Assembly (NCBI GenBank): GCA_004335635.1
Contig: QAXH01001155.1
Coordinates: 37,145-67,552, forward strand
Source of the DNA: Chloromonas sp. AAM2
Lineage: Eukaryota > Chlorophyta > Chlorophyceae > Chlamydomonadales > Chlamydomonadaceae
Direction: 5' to 3'
DNA: 30,408 nt
The notes beneath the pieces are model-generated. The model was not told the DNA's origin, searched no databases, and was given only the letters and a program-made list of their open reading frames with translations. The translations under genes and the position numbers were made by a program. Below are positions 1 to 9,534 of the stretch, piece after piece. The stretch's first letter is position 1. Each line of letters starts with the position of its first letter.

Positions 1-47
1 GGGCTCGCGCCGAAGGCGCGAGACTCTATGCGAGGTTCCCTCACCGG
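1..47 (-). repeat. Double-hairpin GC element, cut by window edge
   Basis: Minus-strand copy of the double-hairpin element. One arm, CTCGCGCC-GAA-GGCGCGAG, is perfect. The second arm (positions 30-45) is degenerate, with a GCGAGG/CCTCAC mismatch. The outer flank may continue upstream of the window. Confidence 0.8.
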
Positions 48-1945
48 CTTTATATGTTACATACCATACCTTATTTATGTAACTTATACACGTAAAATAC
101 ATTATATACATAACATATGTAACATACTTACCTTATAAACGTAAAATACATAACATGCGTAACATACTTATCTTATATATGTACATACGTGTAATATATG
201 GTGTATCTAATATACGTGTATTATATTGTATACCTAATATACGTGTAACATACGTGTAAAATACGTGTAACATATGTACCCTATGTACGTAACATACTTC
301 ACATACTTCACACACGTTACATGTGTATCCCATCTACGTAACACATGTGCTATATACGTGCCATTGTGTCACTCATATGTGTAATATATGCTCCATAAGT
401 GTCGTATTTATTATAAAAACCATACCTTATATATGTAGTATATTTACCCTATAGATGTGACATGTTATATGTTATATGTTATATGTTATATGTTATACGT
501 TATATGTAATATGTAATATGTTATATGTTATATGTAATGTGTATATGTAACAAACGTACCTTATACATGTAACATAATTAAAACACGTAACATTTGTAAC
601 ATACGTACCTTACATATACCACTAGTATACCTCATATGTGATATATGTACCTCATATGCTCACATACGTACCTAATATATACAATATGTTACATATCTTT
701 AGTACCTGTATAACTTATAAACGTTATATACGTAATATATATCTCTTATACGTCACATACGTCCCTTATGTACGTTACATACATAACTCATTAATGCTAT
801 ACACATACTTACCTTATATATATGTTAAATACATACCTTATATAAGTTACATACTTACCTTATATATGTTACATACATACCTTATATATGTTACATACTT
901 ACCTTATATATGTTACATACTTACCTTATATATGTTACATATGTGTATTATACACCTCATATGTGACATAAACATACATTATACACGTGACATACTAACC
1001 TTGTATACGTGATATATGTGATATACGTACTCTTCATACATAAGATACGTGACATACGTGACATGTGTGACGTATATTATATACACTACAAGCGTAACAT
1101 ACGTATAGCATACGTCTAACATACGTATAGCATACGTGTAACATACGTATAACTAACGTATAACATACGTGTAGCATACGTGTAACATACGTGACATGAG
1201 TGACGTATCTTAAATACTTTACATGTGTGACGTATCTTATATACGTAGTTTATATACTTAACAAAACATACTATAAGTATGCTACACGTGTACCTCTTAT
1301 ACGTCATATATGTCATATACCCCATATGTGTGATATGTATATCTCATATACGCCATATTTGTGATATGTATATCTCATATAACCCTTACCTTATAGGTGA
1401 TATACTATACATACTTTATGTGCGTTACAAACCTGTAACATATGTACGAGCATCCACTATATCATACATACATTATGCGTGTGACATATTTGTAACATAT
1501 GCTATGCCATGTATACCTTATGTGTGTAACATATGTGATATATACGTGACATATGTGATATATACTTAACATATGTGATATATACGTGACATACTTGTAA
1601 TATATACCTTATGTGTGTAACATATGTGATATATACGTGCCTTGCGTTACTCAGGCTTATATATGTGGTATGTTTACATTATATATGCGCGCAGCGTCCA
1701 TTATAAGTCATAAGCACACCCTTATGTAAACGATACCTGATATATTACATATACTGAAGATACCTCATAAGCATGGCTTATGTTACACATCTGACATACT
1801 ACGTATACCTCATAGGTATGTTATATGTAACATACGTGTTCTATACGTGTAATATACATGTTACATACGTATAATAAATGGTATATTAGATATACGTGTA
1901 AAATAGGGTATATAAGATATATGTGTGTACCATACGTGTAACATA
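48..1945. repeat. A/T-rich degenerate short-repeat spacer
   Basis: No gene is visible. The stretch is built from variations of ACGTAACATA, TACCTTATATATG and GTGATATATACG words about 9-12 nt long. Positions 463-540 hold a short run of TTATATG units. Open frames here translate to monotonous Tyr/Ile/Val/Thr/Met/Cys strings, as expected when a TA-rich repeat is translated, so none is called a gene. Confidence 0.8.
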
Positions 1946-2017
1946 AGCCCGGAGAACCTCACCCCCACAAGGGGGGATCGGGTTCTCCTAAGGCTGTTTG
2001 CGCGAGCAAACACCGCG
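1946..2017 (+). repeat. GC-rich palindrome, family B
   Basis: A 72-nt GC-rich block with a GGAGAACC/GGTTCTCC stem enclosing a CCCCC/GGGGG stem, followed by a second hairpin TGTTTGCGCGAGCAAACA. A close copy lies in inverse orientation at 17926-17998. The orientation given here is arbitrary. Confidence 0.75.
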
Positions 2018-3190
2018 TATATACAATATATGTGTGTAACACACATGTAACATACGTGTTATGTATTACTTACATATCTCATATACGTAACATACGTGTT
2101 ACGTATTACTTACATATCTCATATACGTAACATACGTAACATACTTATCTTATATATGTACATACATGTAATATATGGTATATCTAATATACGTTTAACA
2201 TACATGCAACACACGTGTAACATATGTACCCTCTGTACGTAACATATGTGACATACTCTAAACATGTTACATGTGTACCCCATATACGTAACACATTTGT
2301 TATACACGTGTCATAGTGTCACTCATACGTGTAATATACACCTCATATGTTTAATATATGCCCCATAAGCCCCCTATGCCTCATATGTGTAATATATGCC
2401 CCCATATGCCCCATATGTGTTGTATATATTATCTAAACCATACGCGGCCTGCGGTCAACCCTTGCGGTGGACCTCACATATACCTGATATACATGGTATA
2501 CTTTACATACCTCTTATGTATAAAATGTGTGATATGTGTGATATGTGTAATATGTGTGATATGTGTAATATGTGTGATATGTGTGATATGTCTTACATAT
2601 ACTATATGCGGCATATGACTGATATACGTAAGATACGTAAGATACGTAAGATACGTAAGATACGTAAGATACGTAAGATACGTAAGATACGTAATACACT
2701 GAATATGTCATATAAACGTAATGTACCATACATGTCTGAAGTACGTAATATACTGTATTTGTATAATATGCGCAATAAACTGTATATGTCTTATATACGC
2801 AACATACTGTATAAGTATTATAAACGTAATGTTACGTACATGTCTGATATACGTTATAAATATCATATTAATATGTACTTGATATATAAGATATGTTAAG
2901 TATACCCAATGTCGTATATGTCATATGTGTAATATATGTGATATGTGTGATATGTGTGATATTTGTTACATGTGTCTTATGTGTAATATATGTGGTATGT
3001 TTGATATTTGTTACATGTGTCATATATGTCATATATGTCATATGTGTGATAAGTGTGATATTTGTTACATGTGCCTAATGTAAGTTATATGTGCCTAATG
3101 TAAGTTATATGTCTTATGTCATATGTCATATATCTTATGTCTTATGTCTTATGTCATATATAGTTATACTAAGTGGATACGACGTATGTG
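2018..3190. repeat. Repeat spacer with two 9-bp microsatellite arrays
   Basis: No gene is visible. Positions 2527-2593 are a run of the 9-mer GTGTGATAT and near variants. Positions 2625-2694 are about 7.5 copies of the 9-mer AGATACGTA. A short GC patch at 2441-2476 (CCTGCGGTCAACCCTTGCGG) belongs to a family also seen at 21182 and 26744. Positions 2920-3160 carry GTGTGATATTTGTTACAT and TCTTATGTCATATG words. Confidence 0.75.
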
Positions 3191-3194
3191 AAAG

Positions 3195-3267
3195 AGAAGA
3201 GTAGCACAATAGGTAGTGTATTGGTCTCCAAAACCAAAGGCTGTGGGTTCGAATCCCATCTCTTCTG
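3195..3267 (+). tRNA. trnW: tRNA-Trp (anticodon CCA)
   Basis: A complete cloverleaf can be folded by eye. The acceptor AGAAGAG pairs with CTCTTCT, the D stem is GCAC/GTGT, and the anticodon stem TTGGT/ACCAA has loop CTCCAAA. The T arm is GTGGG-TTCGAAT-CCCAT, and discriminator G follows. It reads UGG only, consistent with the standard code and the lack of internal TGA in nad5 and cob. trnW is one of three tRNAs known in Chlamydomonas-type mtDNA. A purine tract GAAAGAGAAGAG overlaps its 5' end. Confidence 0.96.
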
Positions 3268-3321
3268 TATCATACTTAAGTTACATATTACCTCCTTACT
3301 TAATATATGTGTAGGTATTGA

Positions 3322-3371
3322 CGGCGAGGTTCCCTCGCCTAAGGGCCTCGCGCCTTCGGCGCGAGCCCGCC
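3322..3371 (+). repeat. Double-hairpin GC element
   Basis: Near-perfect copy. Arm 1 is GGCGAGG-TTC-CCTCGCC and arm 2 is CTCGCGCC-TTC-GGCGCGAG, bounded by CGG on the left and CCCGCC on the right. It lies between trnW and trnQ. Confidence 0.9.
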
Positions 3372-3638
3372 TTAAGTTACATATTAATAACCTATGAGTA
3401 ACGTATGGTAAGTTACGTATTAATAATATAATGTATAAGCATTGTACTAGTAACGTAAACACAACGTATTGTATTAGTAACGTAAACACAACGTATTGTA
3501 TTAGTATCGTATTAGTTACATATCAATAACATATACATAACGTATCATATTAGAAACGTATCAATAACATATACATAACGTAACGTATTAATAACATATA
3601 CGTAATGTAACGTATTTGCGGTTAAGCGGTATCATGTA

Positions 3639-3710
3639 TGAGGATTTGACTAATTGGTAGGTCAGCAGACTTTGAATCTGCCTGTATGTGTTCGAGTCAC
3701 ATATCCTCAG
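3639..3710 (+). tRNA. trnQ: tRNA-Gln (anticodon TTG)
   Basis: The acceptor TGAGGAT pairs with ATCCTCA. The anticodon stem GCAGA/TCTGC has loop CTTTGAA, so the anticodon is TTG. The T-arm loop is TTCGAGT and discriminator G follows. It is the second of the three tRNAs typical of chlamydomonadalean mitochondria. The remaining tRNAs are imported in known relatives; that is family knowledge and not visible here. Confidence 0.95.
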
Positions 3711-3788
3711 TATAACATATTACGTATGTAAGTATAACCCATTACATATGTTTGCTCGCATATCAAATGTACCTTATGGGATTAAGAA

Positions 3789-4010
3789 ACCTCACAAGTG
3801 AAATGTGTTACTGTTACATACTAAACTAAGATACCTCACAAGTGAGATGTGTTACTGTTACATACTAAACTAAGATACCTCACAAGTGAGATGTGTTACT
3901 GTTACATACTAAACTAAGATACCTCACAAGTGAGACGTGTAACATTCTAATTGAGACGTGTCACATACTAAGTAAGAGACCTTACAAGTGAGACGTGTTA
4001 CAAACTAAAC
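3789..4010. repeat. 44-bp tandem repeat array
   Basis: Copies start at 3789, 3833, 3877 and 3921 with period 44, followed by shortened degenerate units to about 4010. Each unit begins with the palindrome CTCACAAGTGAG and ends with TACTAAACTAAGAT. The copies are contiguous with no unique spacers. Confidence 0.85.
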
Positions 4011-4019
4011 TAAGTATAA

Positions 4020-4135
4020 TACCTAATATAACGTATATAATTCATAACGCTTATAAGCTAACTTATTAGGGTATTGTAGCTTACTGGAGAGAGTAATCAT
4101 AATACAGTATATCAATGTAACCGCATAATATATTA
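4020..4135 (+). ncRNA. Unassigned non-repeat island, possible rRNA piece
   Basis: This stretch breaks the repeat texture and contains GGGTATTGTAGCTTACTGG and GAGAGAGTAATC. It lies in the rRNA cluster between trnQ and an LSU piece, so a small rRNA module is plausible. I could not align it to a specific E. coli rRNA helix. A loosely similar string occurs near 11860. Confidence 0.3.
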
Positions 4136-4172
4136 GCAGGCTCGCGCCCTTAGGTGGGGTTGCCTAGCCGGT
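4136..4172 (-). repeat. Degenerate double-hairpin GC element
   Basis: The GGCTCGCGCC start and TAGCCGG end of the element are kept, but both hairpin stems are decayed or truncated. Confidence 0.6.
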
Positions 4173-4239
4173 ATATAAGACGTATGTTATATAATGTGTA
4201 AGTTACATACATATTATATCTTATATGTAATGTTTGTAA

Positions 4240-4440
4240 CGTATGTTACTTACTGTGTAAGTAACGTGTGACAGAAGTGATGTATTTGAAGGTAACAGAA
4301 CGTCCTGCCTCATAAGGTAAGGTGATAACATAGTCTCCTTACACAAGTGTAAACGTAACAAAGACGCAGGAGTGAGTATGTATATATGAGTAACACTACT
4401 TGATGTATTCAAAGCCGTAAATCCAAGGGTTAAGCTCACT
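4240..4440 (+). rRNA. rnl: LSU rRNA piece, domain II/III (~E. coli 1200-1400)
   Basis: The 3' part reads ATGAGTAAC ... AAATCCAAGGGTTAAGCTCA ... AACGTTAAT. This parallels the E. coli 23S stretch ATAAGTAACG ... GACCAAGGGTT ... AACGTTAATCGG at the start of domain III. The upstream part, containing GCAGGAGTGAGTATG, fits the end of domain II more loosely. Ends are estimated from where conserved sequence gives way to repeats. It is an independent module, because flanking LSU pieces come from other domains. Confidence 0.6.
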
Positions 4441-4506
4441 AAGTGAAACGTTAATAATAATAATATACCCCATAAGACAAGTCAACTGTAATAACAGCTT
4501 AACAAC

Positions 4507-4554
4507 AGGCGAGGTTCCCTCGCCTAAAGGCCTTGCGCATAAGGCGCGTGGCCG
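4507..4554 (+). repeat. Double-hairpin GC element
   Basis: Arm 1 is the intact GGCGAGG-TTC-CCTCGCC. Arm 2 is altered (CTTGCGC-ATAA-GGCGCGTG) and weaker than in other copies. Confidence 0.75.
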
Positions 4555-4665
4555 CTATAGAAGAAAGCGTTAAGACCGTAACAGGTACAGCTCATTATAA
4601 TGCTATGCAGTGTGACAATAGCTGTCTGGTACTACGTTATTACAATAGTATGCATATACAGCACA
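4555..4665 (+). ncRNA. Unassigned candidate rRNA module
   Basis: Non-repetitive sequence opens with the gene-leading tag GAAGAAAGCG and lies between two rRNA pieces. The AAGAAAGCG ... AGCTCATT pattern is faintly like the LSU AGAAAGCGTAATAGCTCACT strand in domain II, but the spacing does not match and I do not insist on it. Confidence 0.35.
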
Positions 4666-4768
4666 TAACTGAGACATATACATACTGTTAGTAACTAAGG
4701 TATGAAGTGTACCCTAACTGAGACATATACATACTGTTAGTAACTAAGGTATGAAGTGTACCCTAACT
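4666..4768. repeat. 49-bp direct tandem duplication
   Basis: Two copies begin at 4666 and 4715 (TAACTGAGACATATACATAC...), with the first bases of a third at 4764. They lie immediately upstream of the SSU 5' module. Confidence 0.9.
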
Positions 4769-4783
4769 AAGTAACAGATATCA

Positions 4784-4935
4784 TATAAGAAAGAACATGA
4801 GGGTTTGATTCCATGCTCCGTAAGCATGCAACACTAAACGGACTGACACATGCAAGGGTATAACAGTACCCGTAAAGGTGAGGATAATGCGAGACAGTAA
4901 TTATATTAACGACTGTATTAATAACCATAACACAT
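4784..4935 (+). rRNA. rns: SSU rRNA 5'-end module (~E. coli 1-150)
   Basis: The opening, AACATGAGGGTTTGATTCC, matches the start of bacterial 16S rRNA (GAAGAGTTTGATC). ACGGACTGACACATGCAAG matches the conserved CTAACACATGCAAG, and AAAGGTGAGGATAATGCG fits the 100-120 region. The piece ends near a small CAGT/ACTG hairpin at 4894-4915. It is preceded by ATAAGAAAGAAC, the purine tag seen before other genes. The next SSU module lies about 22 kb downstream, so the SSU is split and scrambled. Confidence 0.85.
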
Positions 4936-5009
4936 ATATCCATACTTACATAATATAACATATGGTTACAGTATGTACTCTACACTATTACATAAGATGA
5001 CATAAGGTA

Positions 5010-5195
5010 ACATTAGAAAAGAGACGTGCGTGAGAGATAGTGTACACAGTACAGTAATGGAAAGTATTCGAATTGAAGCATAATGCAGGCTCATCTAGCC
5101 GTACTTATTGCATTACGGATATACGAGTTAATAAGGGATTGTAATATATAGTGTAATGTTAACCAATAGTACCCGCAAAGGGGCTAGCCTGTAAG
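5010..5195 (+). rRNA. rnl: LSU rRNA domain I piece (~E. coli 440-600)
   Basis: GATAGTGTACACAGTACAGT followed by AATGGAAAG corresponds to the conserved 23S GATAGTGAACCAGTACCGTGAGGGAAAG. Further on, ATTACGGATATACGAGTTAA matches the ATAATGGGTCAGCGAGTTAA region. The tail TACCCGCAAAGGGGCTAGCC may close the module. It is preceded by the purine tag TTAGAAAAGAG. The 5' part of domain I is not in this cluster. Confidence 0.75.
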
Positions 5196-5334
5196 GGCGT
5201 CGTATATACTCACATATACAATAACACCCGTGCAATTATATATCATAACACATATACAATAACACCTATGCAATTATATATCATAACACATATGTAAGCG
5301 TATATCATATGAATAATAACGATAATACCTACTG

Positions 5335-5639
5335 CGTGTAATAGGAAAGAACCACAAGCTATTCTAAATGACCTGTACATTACAGGTTAACCATAGTAAG
5401 GGTAACTTACTGTGGCTTAAGTATTACTCAGTTGTTTTGTTGGGGCGATAGCCTTCATTAGAGTAACGGAGGCAAACAAAGGCATACTTAGAGTGAACTA
5501 TGAAGCTGTGCTTAACTGTAAGAGACACTACTCAAGCAGATGTTATTAACCCTATACCAATAGGTTAATAAGCAGGTAGTAACGAACGGGTTTGTAATAT
5601 CATATGAACCTATCAACGGACAAAAGATACGCCAGGGAT
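5335..5639 (+). rRNA. rnl: LSU 3' module, exon 1 (~E. coli 2190-2449)
   Basis: This is the large-subunit domain V right half. TTTGTTGGGGCGATAGCC and AGAGTAACGGAGGCAAACAA match 23S around 2240-2300. CCTATCAACGGACAAAAGAT then ACGCCAGGGAT matches 2430-2449 (CAACGGATAAAAGGTACTCCGGGGAT). The purine tag AATAGGAAAGAAC opens the module. The exon ends with T at 5639, directly before the conserved AACAGG, where a group I intron interrupts the peptidyl-transferase loop. The 5' limit is approximate. Confidence 0.9.
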
Positions 5640-6245
5640 AGCCAAATACTAACATAGTCGCATAGCCACTTACTAACATATTAGTATAGCCACATACTAA
5701 CGTATTAGTATAGTCACATACTAACATATTAGTATAGCCACGTACTAACGTATTAGTATAGCCACTTACTTACTTACATACATCGGTAGTATAGTCGCTT
5801 AGTAACATACGTGACAAAACCTTAACATAAAGTAAGAGTAGCGCTAGGCCAACTACTGTTAGTAATGTCCCTGATACAATGTAATGTATCATATAACATT
5901 GGGTCATATTCAAGGACAATACACATAGTATTTGACTTGAAGCAACACACTGTATGTATATAAGATACTATAGTATACTATACAGAGTATGCTCAACGAC
6001 TAATAAGCCCACCGACTTGACTTGAAGCTTAAGTTAAGTTGATGACATAGTCTGAACTTAGCTACATATAACATACATATGACATACATATGACATACAT
6101 ATGACATACATATTACATACATATTACATACATATTACATACATATTACATACTTATTACATACATATGACATACATATGACATACATATGACATACTTA
6201 CTATCTAACGTATGTTAGGTAACATAGTTAAGACTAACGTTATTG
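5640..6245 (+). other. Group I intron at LSU position 2449
   Basis: It separates GCCAGGGAT from AACAGG. The 5' exon ends in T and the intron ends in G, the group I signature. The P7 strands CAACGACTA (gacta 5998-6002) and CATAGTCTGAACTTA (tagtc 6048-6052) pair and resemble those of the intron at 21603. No homing endonuclease ORF is present. The body carries two repeat arrays: ~24-bp TAGTATAGCCACATACTAAC units at 5650-5770. A second group I intron follows after only 51 exon bases. Confidence 0.85.
6062..6196. repeat. 11-bp tandem array inside the L2449 intron
   Basis: About a dozen copies of ACATACATATG with ATT/ATG variation lie in the 3' half of the intron, after the P7 strands. This is a repeat expansion in a peripheral intron region. 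Confidence 0.85.
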
Positions 6246-6296
6246 AACAGGCTTATGCGAGAAGAGAGTTCACATCGACTCTCGCGTTTGGCACCT
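6246..6296 (+). rRNA. rnl: LSU 3' module, exon 2 (E. coli 2450-2500)
   Basis: A 51-nt micro-exon begins AACAGGCTTATGCGAG, continues GAGAGTTCACATCGAC, and ends TTTGGCACCT. These match 23S AACAGGCTGAT, AGAGTTCATATCGAC and TGTTTGGCACCU. It holds the catalytic peptidyl-transferase strand, including the equivalent of A2451 as its second base. Both edges coincide with well-known group I insertion sites. Confidence 0.93.
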
Positions 6297-6541
6297 TAAA
6301 CATTAGGGGTACATGTGACTAATAAGCATATGTCATATTGAGCTATATGCTGGGACTCTCTTATACAATAGGAACGATCAGCAGGGTAACAAACACCTCC
6401 TACGAAGGATAACCCTTAACGACTATACGCTCATAGTTAACAATAAGGTTAACGTAAATATAGACTGAACTTAGCCTAAGAGACTAACCCAATGATACTA
6501 TACAACGTGGGTTAAGTAATAAGGTTAAGGTTAACATATTG
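6297..6541 (+). other. Group I intron at LSU position 2500
   Basis: This 245-nt intron separates GGCACCT from CGATGTTGAATCATC, the 23S U2500/C2501 junction. The exon ends in T and the intron ends in G. P4-P6-type strings CTATATGCTGGGAC (~6343) and GATCAGCAGG (~6376) are present. One P7 strand is TTAACGACTATA. Its partner near 6459 reads TATAGACTGAAC, so the P7 pairing is less clear than in the other introns. There is no ORF. Confidence 0.85.
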
Positions 6542-6775
6542 CGATGTTGAATCATCGTGTCCTTATGCTGTACAAGGTATAGAGGGTTCGGGTGTTCACC
6601 GATTAAAACGGTACGTGATTTGAGTTTACAACGTGGTAACACAGTTGGGTTTCTATCTTCCTACGCATTACCCCATACGTTAAGAAGCATTAGTACGAAA
6701 GGACCCATGCTTCGAAACCTCTGGTATAGCTATTGTCTATTATAAGGCACGGTAGCGAAGCTAAGTTTCTACTGT
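6542..6775 (+). rRNA. rnl: LSU 3' module, exon 3 (E. coli 2501 to near the 3' end)
   Basis: CGATGTTGAATCATCGTGTC matches 23S 2501-2520. GGTTCGGGTGTTCACCGATT then AAAACGGTACGTGATTTGAG matches 2550-2600. ACGTGGTAACACAGTTGGGT and CTATCTTCC match the 2610s. The sarcin-ricin loop lies at 6691-6704 as AGTACGAAAGGACC. In bacteria this is AGTACGAGAGGACC, so the tetraloop GAGA appears as GAAA. GCACGGTAGCGAAGCTAAGT fits the end of domain VI. The 3' limit is estimated. Open frames over this region are shadows. Confidence 0.92.
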
Positions 6776-7144
6776 ATTTATAATAAGACGTTAAGGGTAT
6801 ATAGAAGACATATGGATTAGCGTATTGTGTGCATAGCATATACGTCTAAAGCGAGTACAATATAATAATAATAATACTATACCATACGCAATATGTCATA
6901 TATACATACAAAGTATCCTTTATGTGTTGTTTATATGGTATAAACTTACCTTATATAATATATGATGTATACGTACTTTATGTAGGATATATGGCTTATA
7001 CGTTAGGATATAAGGTATATAAGACATGACACATATTAGGTATATAAGACATGACACATATTAGGTTAATAAGATATGTGACACATATATGGCGCATATG
7101 AAGTATGTATGATATATGATATATGATATATGTAAGATATATAA

Positions 7145-7194
7145 GGCGGGCTCGCGCCTTCGGCGCGAGGCCCTAGGCGAGGTTCCCTCGCCGG
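7145..7194 (-). repeat. Double-hairpin GC element
   Basis: Complete minus-strand copy with perfect arms CTCGCGCC-TTC-GGCGCGAG and GGCGAGG-TTC-CCTCGCC, separated by CCCTA. The outer bases CGGG and CCGG can also pair. Confidence 0.92.
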
Positions 7195-8190
7195 TATACA
7201 CATACCTTAAACAGTAAATGTAAAGTATAATACGTAAAGTACTTGTGAGGTATATATGCGATACATATGTGACATATGTCACTTATGTTACCTTTGCATT
7301 GTACATAGGGTATATAAGATATGAGAGGCATATGAGGTATATGTGTTGTACGTATGTCACATATGTTACAAATGTATTATAGATGAGGTGTACACATATA
7401 TGAGATACATCCATAACATACGTATAGTATAGTATATGTTACATAAGTAAAGCTTACGTTACACAAATGTTACTTATACTTGACATACGTATGATATATG
7501 TTACACGTGTAACACATGTGACGCATATGTTATGTATATGTCTTATATTTTACGTATTTGTAACGTATTTGTAACGTATTTGTAACGTATTATATATGTG
7601 TGGCAACTATTACAAAGCACCTTAGGTTAGGTTACATCAGCGGGGTTACACGTGTTATATACTTGTGTCATATACATGTACCTTATGTGCTTAGTATACG
7701 ATGTATACGCCTAATATGTATAATAGGTATGTGTCTTGTATGCTTAGTGTTAAATATACGTTTGTTATATACACGTACCCCATATGATATATAACAAGCG
7801 CCACATTTGTGAGGTACACTGTTACCTTACTATAAAGGTATAGGTTAAGTATATCGTACCTTATGTACAATATAATATACTATATAAGTATTATGCTGTG
7901 ACATATGTTATAAATGTGGGGCGTATAAGACATGTAATGAATGTATTGAATCTAATGTATATGAAGTGTGTAACTTATGTAACATATGTTACGTATGACG
8001 GTAAGGAAACCTCACCTAAGGACCTTAGATCTGCCTATATAATACGTATAAGGTATATGTGGTACGTATGTAACATATGTATCATATATGAGGTATAAGT
8101 AAGGCATGTATGTCACGTATATCACATATATGACATTTGTATAATATATGAGGTTTATACATATGAGAGATACTGATATAACATATGTAT

Positions 8191-8240
8191 GGCGGGCTCG
8201 CGCCGAAGGCGCGAGACCCTAGGCGAGGGAACCTCGCCGG
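8191..8240 (-). repeat. Double-hairpin GC element, both loops flipped
   Basis: Same arms as the copy at 7145, but both 3-nt loops are reversed: CTCGCGCC-GAA-GGCGCGAG and GGCGAGG-GAA-CCTCGCC. The stems are unchanged, so each hairpin looks inverted in place. Confidence 0.92.
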
Positions 8241-8936
8241 TATATGTATGGTATATATTACATAAGTATCGTATACGTTACACATACGTTACACATACGT
8301 TACACATACGTTACACATACGTTACACATACGTTACACTTTCGTAAAGCATACGCTACACATACGTAACACATACGTTACTTATACTTTAGGTATGTATG
8401 GTATCTATTACATATGTATCGTACTTGTTACACATACGTTACATACTTTACATATGTATGATATGTATACACAGGGCAGCAGATACGTTAGACCTGTATT
8501 ATACGCAACATATGTAATACATGCTACGTATGTTACGCATGGTTAATACTAACAGTATATCTTACTACCCAAGCATATCACACTTGTATCACATGTTATG
8601 TATATGTCTCATATGTTAGGTATAAGCATAGTATATATGGTATGCGTCTTATATGTATGATATGTACGTGTCATATAAGCATAGTATTTAATAAACATGT
8701 GTCCAATACATGTATCATATATGACGGACATCCCTCCCCCCTTAATAGTATTTAATCAACATGTGTCTTATACTTGTGTCTTATACTTGTGTCTTATACT
8801 TGTGTCTTATACTGTATATAAGACATATTAAACATACTTGTGTCTTATACTGTATATAAGACATAATTAACATACTAGTGTCACATATAAGACATATCTA
8901 ACTTACATGGTATGTATGACATATTTAACATACATG

Positions 8937-8971
8937 GCGGTATGCGCCTTTAGGCGACGTTCCCTAGCCGG
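8937..8971 (-). repeat. Degenerate double-hairpin GC element
   Basis: A shortened copy (GGCGGTATGCGCCTTTAGGC, then GACGTTCCCTAGCCGG) with broken arms. Confidence 0.6.
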
Positions 8972-9459
8972 CATATGAGATATGTGAGATATATGAGGTA
9001 CAGAAGACATATAAGATATGTGAGATATATGAGGTACAGAAGACATATAAGATATATCAGACATACGTAGTCGGCTGAGACGAGTCTCGTACTTATGTAA
9101 TATATGTAACATGTGAATGATATATAGGTGACATCATACGTAAGGTATTAGGCTAACAAGACGTATATAAGATATGATAAGCATATGAGATACATAAGAT
9201 ATGTAACGTATGTAAGAAATGTAACATATGATAAGCATATGAGATACATAATATATGTAACGTATGTAAGAAATGTAAGATATGCGATATATAATACGTA
9301 TTACGTATATAAGATATGTGATGTATATCCTATACTTAATATGTGACATATAAGATATGTGATGTATATCCTATACTTAATATGGTACAGTATATCCTAT
9401 ACTTAATATGGTACAGTATATCTTATACTTAATATGGTACAGTATATACACATTGTATA

Positions 9460-9508
9460 GCGGGCTCGCGCCGAAGGCGCGAGACCCTAGGCGAAGTTCC
9501 CTCGCCAG
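9460..9508 (-). repeat. Double-hairpin GC element just upstream of nad5
   Basis: Arm CTCGCGCC-GAA-GGCGCGAG is perfect. The other arm carries one change (GGCGAAG-TTC-CCTCGCC). It ends 26 nt before the nad5 ATG, so it would be in or next to the nad5 leader. Confidence 0.9.
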
Positions 9509-9534
9509 TATAACATTAACAAAGGAAAGGACGT

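Larger units (their letters stand above)
6776..9459. repeat. Repeat spacer between LSU module and nad5
   Basis: No gene is visible. Apart from the double-hairpin copies listed separately, the notable arrays are: TAGGTATATAAGACATGACA duplications at 7011-7065; TTGTAACGTAT x4 near 7558; CGTTACACATA 11-mers at 8276-8336; CTTATACTTGTGT 13-mers at 8762-8815; a duplicated GATATATGAGGTACAGAAGA block at 8976-9056; and CTATACTTAATATGGTACAG units at 9367-9443. A degenerate GC element lies at 7999-8032. Confidence 0.75.

Noticed and set aside
3789..4010. CRISPR-like array with a palindromic unit
   Set aside because: Copies are contiguous 44-bp tandem repeats without unique spacers, and the genome is mitochondrial.
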